From Nitratireductor soli (lineage in GTDB: Bacteria; Pseudomonadota; Alphaproteobacteria; Rhizobiales; Rhizobiaceae): a stretch of DNA of 61,244 bases. Of this stretch, positions 56,294-61,244 are shown piece by piece. Under the pieces are notes generated by a model that had not been told where the DNA came from, searched no databases, and saw only the letters and a list, made by a program, of their open reading frames with translations. The DNA is taken from positions 1-61,244 of the forward strand of contig NZ_LFVY01000024.1 of the NCBI RefSeq assembly GCF_001050155.1. The letters run 5' to 3'. The position numbers were made by a program, and so were the translations under genes. The stretch's first letter is position 1. Each line of letters opens with the position of its first letter.

Positions 56294-57079
56294 CTATTTG
56301 AGGTTCCTCACGAATCCCTGCGAGTGATGGTAGGCCAAATAACCGGTCATGCACACGATTGCCGAGATGATTGTCGCCGTCAGCCAGGTGTTGGCGTCAA
56401 GCGGCTCGATGCCGAAAACCTGGCGCGGGAGCGAAAGATAATAGGCTGCCGGGTTGTACTGGACCAGCATGACGCGCAGCCCGGTGCCGGTTGCCGCCGC
56501 GCTCCAGAAAACGGGCGAAGCGAAGAACATGAAGCGCGTACCGACCCTGAACATCGCCTTCAGGTCAGGAAAGAAGATTGTCATCGTGTTGACGAGATAT
56601 GCCGCACCCAGAGACGTCAACACGGCAAGGACCAGGAATGGAATGAAAAGCAGCACCTGCATTCCGAGTAGGCCGGGTCGTAGGACTATCAGCAAGGCCA
56701 GAAAAGGGATCAAATTGATGAAGAAAACAAACAAGCGATCGATGAGCAGTTTACCGAACAAGCCAGCAAGCGAAAGATTGTTGTGGATGGCGAATTCCAG
56801 TCGGCCCTGGATCACATCCAAGCTGCCGGTGATGCTGCTGGCGATGAAGCCCCAGAACACATAGCCGATCAGCACGTACAGGAAAAAATCGGCCAGCGGG
56901 ACGGTATCTGAATGCCTGAAGACAAGCGCCAGCATCGCCGTGAAGATGAGCGTGGAAAGAGGGACCCAGAGAATTCCGAGATAAGTGCCCTTGTGCTCGG
57001 ATTTGGCCTCAATATAGCTGATATGGAAGAGGCGGACGATGCCGGACAGATACGGCCGGATGCGTTTCCAGATTGCCAT
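56294..57079 (-). CDS. Polysaccharide ABC transporter permease (KpsM/Wzm type)
   Basis: A 261-residue ABC-2 permease with six predicted helices, for example LSTLIFTAMLALVFRH, FFLYVLIGYVFWGFIASSI, LFVFFINLIPFLALLIVL and IISAIVCMTGYLAYH. The first 35 residues include the family pattern EAKSEHKGTYLGILWVPLS. With the ATPase it exports a lipid-linked glycan across the inner membrane. No kpsC, kpsS, kpsD or kpsE-type gene is seen in the window, so the rest of an export route must lie elsewhere. Confidence 0.92.
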   Translation of the reverse strand: MAIWKRIRPYLSGIVRLFHISYIEAKSEHKGTYLGILWVPLSTLIFTAMLALVFRHSDTVPLADFFLYVLIGYVFWGFIASSITGSLDVIQGRLEFAIHNNLSLAGLFGKLLIDRLFVFFINLIPFLALLIVLRPGLLGMQVLLFIPFLVLAVLTSLGAAYLVNTMTIFFPDLKAMFRVGTRFMFFASPVFWSAAATGTGLRVMLVQYNPAAYYLSLPRQVFGIEPLDANTWLTATIISAIVCMTGYLAYHHSQGFVRNLK

Positions 57080-57391
57080 GCGTGTCGCTAACTTGGTCTA
57101 GGCTTGATCATCGGCGACGCTTAGCGGTTACCGGCGGCGACTGCAACAGGCGCTGCTGGTTTGACTGAAACAGATGGTTCCCATCTGCTTCGAAAAAAAG
57201 CCCACAAGCTATTGCTCTGGTGGAGCGATTTTCCCTGACAAATGAGTATCATCTGTCGCGACGGTGCCATCAGGCCCCAGCCCGGTGAAGTGGAGTGAGC
57301 TCGGAAATCGCGATACAGTGTTGCATCCCCATTCGCGCTGGATACCCCGGGGGCGCAACTGCACATCAACCACAAGGTTACACGACAGCCG
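57080..57391. other. Intergenic region between divergent permease and GT4 genes
   Basis: This 312-base gap separates two divergent surface-glycan genes and must hold both promoters. One minus-strand frame is open here but has no recognisable product and unsuitable codon use, so I leave it out. I see no clear operator, hairpin or ribosome site beyond a weak purine stretch before the GT4 start. Confidence 0.4.
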
Positions 57392-58633
57392 ATGAAGATC
57401 TGGATTGTGCGGGATCTCGAGCCACTGCGGACGGACCCCGGAAAACCACGCCTCCTGCGCGCTGGCATGCTTTCGATGACGTTGGCTGCCCGGGGCCATC
57501 AGACAACGTGGTTTACCTCGACCTTCAACCATTATTCGCGACAGCACCGCGTCGCGGGTCGTCAGAAGCTGGATAAGAACTTGACAGTCGAGGTGCTTGC
57601 CGCTCTGGGCTATAGCCACAACATCAGCCTGAGGCGTTTGCTGCACAATCACCTGTTTGCGAGGGCGTTCCTGCGCAAGGCCGCGGTTCAGAAGGACTTG
57701 CCGGATGTCATTGTTGCGGATTTGCCGACAACAGATGCGGCCAGCGCTGCCGTTGCCTTCGGCAAGCGGAACGGAATCCCCACAGTGTTGTCGATTCGCG
57801 ATCTGTGGCCGGATTTCTTTGCCAATTTTGCCCCGCTGCCCTTGCGGGCAGCCGTGCGTATCGGTGTCTGGCCACTCGACCGGCAAGCGCGCTTTGCTTG
57901 TGCGAATGCCGACTCGCTGATCGGCATATCGAAAGTGTATCTGAATTGGGGACAGCAAAAGGGCCGCCGATCGCAAACGGATCTTGATCGCATTTTCCCT
58001 CTGGGATTTCGCCGCCAGGATGAGGCGCCGGGACACGAGATCGAAGCGGCAATGCGCCGGTTGGGCGTCCCCGTCGGCAAGCACATCGTTGCATTTGTCG
58101 GATCCTGGGGCGCAACCTACGATCTCGCGCTGATACGCGATGTAGCTTGCCTTTTGGCCAAACGGGACGACATTGTCTTTGTTCTGGCCGGCAATGCGTC
58201 CGAGTGCCCCGAGCTGGAGCGTGACTTTCGTGCATTGCCCAATGTCATCCTGCCTGGCTGGCTCGGTCCCGACGAGGTTGCCGCGCTTCTGAGCAACGCG
58301 CAGGTCGGGCTCCTGCCTTATGCTGAACATGCGCCGCAGGGGCTCCCCAACAAGGTCTTCGAGTATATGGCCTACGGCGTTTATCAGCTTGCGACTTTAG
58401 CTGGCGAGTTGAAGGCGCTGTATGCCGAGACGGCGGCTGGCCGTTCCATTGCCGGCGCTACGCCCGAAACATTGGCCGAAGCGGTTGAGACGGTGCTTGC
58501 CGATCAGGACATTGCCATGGCCCGGCGGCAGCGCATGGCGACCTTCGCTGCTGATTTCGATGCGCGGAAGATCTACGCGGAAATGGCCGATCATATTGTT
58601 CATGTGGCGCGCACGCCACGCAGGAGTGGCTGA
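57392..58633 (+). CDS. Family 4 (GT-B) glycosyltransferase
   Basis: A 413-residue GT-B enzyme of the GT4/GT1 group. The N-terminal acceptor domain has LRAGMLSMTLAARGHQTTWFTSTF; LSIRDLWPDFF near residue 132 is common in enzymes of this group. The donor-binding end shows VGSWGATYDLALIRDV near 230 and the E-x7-E-like region GLPNKVFEYMAYGVYQLAT near 320. No membrane helix is seen. It probably adds a sugar, often GlcNAc, Fuc-type or Man-type, to the surface glycan; the donor is not certain. It stands last in the island, before the transposase remnant. Confidence 0.85.
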   Translation: MKIWIVRDLEPLRTDPGKPRLLRAGMLSMTLAARGHQTTWFTSTFNHYSRQHRVAGRQKLDKNLTVEVLAALGYSHNISLRRLLHNHLFARAFLRKAAVQKDLPDVIVADLPTTDAASAAVAFGKRNGIPTVLSIRDLWPDFFANFAPLPLRAAVRIGVWPLDRQARFACANADSLIGISKVYLNWGQQKGRRSQTDLDRIFPLGFRRQDEAPGHEIEAAMRRLGVPVGKHIVAFVGSWGATYDLALIRDVACLLAKRDDIVFVLAGNASECPELERDFRALPNVILPGWLGPDEVAALLSNAQVGLLPYAEHAPQGLPNKVFEYMAYGVYQLATLAGELKALYAETAAGRSIAGATPETLAEAVETVLADQDIAMARRQRMATFAADFDARKIYAEMADHIVHVARTPRRSG

Positions 58634-58777
58634 GGGCGCTTGAAGATCGCAGGTGGACATTTCGAACTACCGGCAATTCCACAGAGGATGGTGCCGCGAT
58701 GAGGCTTGGCGCGGCCTGATGCGCAGCGATCGGCTCGGATTTGGTCATTGAGATTGATGCTGCTTGCCGATTTCACC

Positions 58778-58922
58778 GGCATGCTGCCAACGGCCAAAGA
58801 AGAAGAGCGATCCCTTTGCATGAGTCGTTCGCGCGGCGGCCTGACCACCAAGATCCATGCCCTTGTCGATGCCGAGGGGCGTCCAATCCGCATCTGGCTG
58901 CGAAGTTGTGAGCCGGCCACCT
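58778..58922 (+). pseudogene. Remnant of an IS5-type transposase
   Basis: The stretch translating as SRSRGGLTTKIHALVDAEG followed by RPIRIWL is characteristic of IS5-family transposases (IS427 group), where it begins the catalytic core. Only about 40 residues remain. The sequence before it is degenerate and homology stops after about 58900, where the end of the VOC gene follows. No terminal inverted repeats could be found by eye. The fragment marks a past insertion at the edge of the glycan island. Confidence 0.7.
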
Positions 58923-59400
58923 AGTCCGCCGCCGCGGCCTCCAGCACCGCAATGTCGATCTTCTTCATCGTCATCATCGCCTCCATCGCGCGCTTGGCCT
59001 TGGCGCGGTCGGGACCGGTCGTCAGCTCCATCAGCCGCTTCGGCGTGATCTGCCAGGAAAAGCCCCATCGGTCCCTGCACCAGCCGCAGGCGCTCTCCGC
59101 GCCGCCGTTGCCGACAATGGCGTTCCAGTAGCGGTCGGTCTCTTCCTGATCTTCGGTCAGCACCATGAAGCTGACGGATTCGTTCGCCTTGAAATTCGGG
59201 CCGCCGTTCAGGCCCAGGAACGACTGGCCGAGCATGGTGAACTCGACGGTCAGTTCATTGCCTTCCTTGCCGCCGGGATAGTCGGATGCGGACGCATTCA
59301 CCCTATCCACATGGCTGTCGGGAAAGGTGGCGGCATAGAATGCGGCCGCCTTGCTTGCTTCGCCGTGGTCGAACCACAGGCAGGTCACGAGTTTGGTCAT
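58921..59400 (-). CDS. VOC-superfamily protein (PhnB-like)
   Basis: A 159-residue cytoplasmic protein of the VOC superfamily, in the branch often labelled PhnB or 3-demethylubiquinone methyltransferase-like. The start [23 protein letters not shown] and the second half [16 protein letters not shown]...[16 protein letters not shown] are typical. The ATG at 59400 has GGAG upstream; 20 further codons in frame are ignored. Function of this branch is unknown. It may be cotranscribed with the hydrolase and reductase genes upstream on the same strand. Confidence 0.88.
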   Translation of the reverse strand: MTKLVTCLWFDHGEASKAAAFYAATFPDSHVDRVNASASDYPGGKEGNELTVEFTMLGQSFLGLNGGPNFKANESVSFMVLTEDQEETDRYWNAIVGNGGAESACGWCRDRWGFSWQITPKRLMELTTGPDRAKAKRAMEAMMTMKKIDIAVLEAAAAD

Positions 59401-59452
59401 TTCTAATCTCCTCGGTTTTCTTGGGTTTTTGTTCGCGCGCGTCTGCGAGATT

Positions 59453-60316
59453 TCAGTCAAACCAGCCCTTGGGCGCTTCGCCGGCCAGGAAGGGACCGAT
59501 GAACGCCATCATCAGGTCGGGCTGGCCGATCAGCGCGGTGTGCGAGGTGGCCGGCAGGATCGCGAGCCGCGAGGCGGGAAGGGGCTTGCCCGTGTCGCCC
59601 ATAACGCCGCCGCCGAGCAGCCGGAACATCTCCACATTGTGCTCGAGCGTCGACCCGTCGGCGTCGCCGGCGATGATCAGCACCGGCGTGCTGAGCGCCG
59701 CCACCTCCTCACCCCAGGCCAACGGCGCCTTCTCGAGTGCGATCAGCTTCTCGGCCAGTGCAGGGAAGCCTTCCGGGTCGGGGGCGAGCGCCTTGTACTC
59801 TTCGGCCAGCGGCGACCCGGAGAACATCTCGACCGTCCATTGCGGGATCGCCTCGCGGAAGGCCGGCTGCCAGCCCTGGAAGTCGTATATGCCGGAGGCG
59901 AAGACCAGCTGATCGACCTTCCCGGGATGGTCGATGGCCAGCCTGAGCCCGGCGATCGCGCCCATCGAGTAGCCGAAGACGTCGGCCTTCTCGATCCCGA
60001 CCGCATCCATGAACGCGGCGACGTCGCCGGCGAGGTTCGGATAGGTGATCGGCCTGTCGATATCGGTGGTGCGGCCGTGGCCCTGGAGCTCCAGCGCGTA
60101 GACGCGGTGGGCCTCGGCCAGCCGCCCGACGATCTCGCCCATCATGGGGATATTCATGAAGCCGCCATGCAGCACGATCATCGGGTCACCCTTGCCGGAG
60201 ACCTCATAGTACATCTGCATGCCGTTGATTTCGACCCGCTTGCCTTCGGGAGCCTCCTGGGCGAAGGCGGCGACGGCTGCGACGAGCGCCGCCGCAGTCA
60301 GTAGAATGCGTAGCAT
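59453..60316 (-). CDS. Exported alpha/beta hydrolase
   Basis: A 287-residue alpha/beta hydrolase with a signal peptide ([20 protein letters not shown], residues 1-20), so it acts in the periplasm. The nucleophile is Ser117 in GYSMGAIAG, the oxyanion region is LHGGFMN and the catalytic histidine is probably in [12 protein letters not shown] near the end. AAGGAG precedes the ATG. The substrate is unknown. It lies 52 bases upstream of the VOC gene and 12 downstream of the RibD-like gene. Confidence 0.88.
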   Translation of the reverse strand: MLRILLTAAALVAAVAAFAQEAPEGKRVEINGMQMYYEVSGKGDPMIVLHGGFMNIPMMGEIVGRLAEAHRVYALELQGHGRTTDIDRPITYPNLAGDVAAFMDAVGIEKADVFGYSMGAIAGLRLAIDHPGKVDQLVFASGIYDFQGWQPAFREAIPQWTVEMFSGSPLAEEYKALAPDPEGFPALAEKLIALEKAPLAWGEEVAALSTPVLIIAGDADGSTLEHNVEMFRLLGGGVMGDTGKPLPASRLAILPATSHTALIGQPDLMMAFIGPFLAGEAPKGWFD

Positions 60317-60328
60317 CGTGGTTTCTCC

Positions 60329-60952
60329 TTAAGCCTGCTGCGCGCCGGCCGACGTCGGGATGGCGACGGTCTGCAGCGATCCAACGTGTCGATAAGTGTT
60401 CATCAGCACGCCCGAGGACGTAGCCTTGGTGCTGACGAGAGCGAGTTCGCGCGGGTCGGCCCCCTCCGAAAAGAAGCGTTTGCCCCGGCCGAGCAACACC
60501 GGGTAGACGAGCAGCAGAACCTCGTCGACCAGCCCCTGCTCGAGCAAAACGGACGTCAGTGTCGTGCTTCCCCAGACGATCAGGTCAGGGCCGTCCTTCG
60601 ACTTGAGGCGGCGCACACCCGCGATGATGTCGGTGCCCAGGTCCTCGACCGGGCCCCATCCGAGGCTGTCCGGCCTGTGGGTCGCGACGTATTTCGTCGC
60701 GGCGTTCAGACCGTCCGCTATCGGATCGTTCTCGACCTTCGGCCAGTGGCCGGCAAAGACATCGTAGGTGCGGCGACCCAACAGCAGATCGAAGCTCTTG
60801 CCTTGCGCCGCCGCGATGGCCTCTGCCATGGCCGTATCGAAATACCGCATCGCCCATCCACCGTGCGGGTAGTCGCCGTCTTCGTCCGGACCGCCGGGCG
60901 ACTGGATCACGCCGTCGAGCGAGATATTCGCGATGATCCTGATCTTTCTCAT
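60329..60952 (-). CDS. RibD C-terminal/dihydrofolate reductase-like protein
   Basis: A 207-residue NADPH-dependent reductase-fold protein of the RibD C-terminal domain family. The start RKIRIIANISLDGVIQSPGGPDED and the core LLLGRRTYDVFAGHWP are typical, as is the end DEVLLLVYPVLLGRGKRFF. Such stand-alone proteins are common and mostly uncharacterised. The ATG at 60952 begins the family domain; upstream codons in frame to 61093 look non-coding. It appears to be the first gene of the three-gene minus-strand run at the right edge. Confidence 0.87.
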   Translation of the reverse strand: MRKIRIIANISLDGVIQSPGGPDEDGDYPHGGWAMRYFDTAMAEAIAAAQGKSFDLLLGRRTYDVFAGHWPKVENDPIADGLNAATKYVATHRPDSLGWGPVEDLGTDIIAGVRRLKSKDGPDLIVWGSTTLTSVLLEQGLVDEVLLLVYPVLLGRGKRFFSEGADPRELALVSTKATSSGVLMNTYRHVGSLQTVAIPTSAGAQQA

Positions 60953-61069
60953 GGGTCTTTCACCGGTATTCGTTGCTTTGTATCTCGAGGACGAACGAGT
61001 GGTCTGACTTCCGACAACCGGCCTTGTTTTTCTGGCTGCGGGACTTCGCGGCGCGAACCCGTCATCCGG

Positions 61070-61244
61070 CCTCGCTTTGCCGTGGCCTGCCATTTCTGAA
61101 CGGCTAAGCTGAAACAGGCCGCAGAGCGCGACAGAAAAGCGTTGCGGTTGGCCTGCCTTTTCTGAACGGCTAAGCTTGTGCTGGTCGCGCTCTTCACGAG
61201 GATGCAGTTGCGGTTTGACCTGCTCCCCTGAGATGTTCCCGATT
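61070..61244. repeat. Degenerate tandem repeat of about 66 bases
   Basis: TGGCCTGCC followed by TTTCTGAACGGCTAAGCT occurs at 61083-61110 and again at 61149-61176, differing at one base, so the period is 66. A third, weaker copy starts near 61213 (GTTGCGGTTTGACCTGC). The rest of each unit is more diverged. The array may continue beyond the window. No gene is supported from 60953 to the end. Confidence 0.7.

Noticed and set aside
57121-57468. A small minus-strand open frame in the gap before the GT4 gene
   Set aside because: It overlaps the start of the GT4 gene, shows no domain and has no ribosome site.
60949-61197. A minus-strand open frame with two LAVQK-type repeats at the right edge
   Set aside because: The protein repeat simply reflects the tandem DNA repeat. 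There is no start signal and it overlaps the start of the RibD-like gene.

Overview
The window is GC-rich chromosomal DNA with compact, overlapping operons. It carries a fixNOQP-GHIS respiratory block beside fixLJ-fixK, several TRAP transporters and many short GC-rich palindromic repeats between genes. Together these suggest an alphaproteobacterium of the order Hyphomicrobiales (Rhizobiales), most like Mesorhizobium, Aminobacter and other Phyllobacteriaceae. That placement is inferred from gene content and style, not from a marker gene. No rRNA, tRNA or CRISPR array was seen.

Positions 1-15.8 kb are amino-acid and aromatic catabolism. They hold glutaryl-CoA dehydrogenase, then the threonine-to-glycine pair kbl-tdh. 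A MarR regulator faces a homogentisate operon: hmgA, an MBL hydrolase, a fumarylacetoacetase-family protein, a second MBL-like protein that lacks two metal ligands, a flavin aromatic hydroxylase and a tiny DUF2783 protein. On the minus strand follow a three-gene set of exported proteins (Tat-exported flavin amine oxidase, mono-haem cytochrome c, RidA-like imine deaminase) and hpd, which is divergent from an Lrp regulator. hpd, hmgA and the FAH protein cover tyrosine degradation except for maleylacetoacetate isomerase, which is not in the window.

Positions 16-31 kb are transport and CoA-ester catabolism. A DctPQM TRAP system is followed by a minus-strand operon (BKACE/DUF849, OsmC, PcaD-like hydrolase, FadB-like fusion, DUF442). 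This operon is divergent from a MurR/RpiR regulator and a class III aminotransferase across a perfect 18-bp palindrome. A TAXI-type TRAP transporter with a universal stress protein comes next. These genes look like one uptake and degradation route in which an amino acid is transaminated to a beta-keto acid, cleaved by BKACE and finished by beta-oxidation.

Positions 31-44.2 kb are the micro-oxic module. ccoNOQP (cbb3 oxidase) and ccoGHIS (its assembly and copper supply) are on the minus strand. hemN, fixL, fixJ, a receiver-like gene and fixK are on the plus strand. FNR/FixK boxes precede ccoG and lie between ccoN and hemN. A FixJ-like element precedes fixK.

Positions 44.4-58.9 kb are a cell-surface glycan island with looser codon use: ugd, a complete pseudaminic acid pathway (pseB, C, F, a G-H fusion, I), a 989-residue protein that looks like two fused glycosyltransferases, a GT2 enzyme, a KpsT/KpsM-type ABC exporter and a GT4 enzyme. 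It ends at a remnant of an IS5-type transposase. After it come a VOC protein, an exported alpha/beta hydrolase and a RibD-like reductase, then a degenerate tandem repeat at the right edge.
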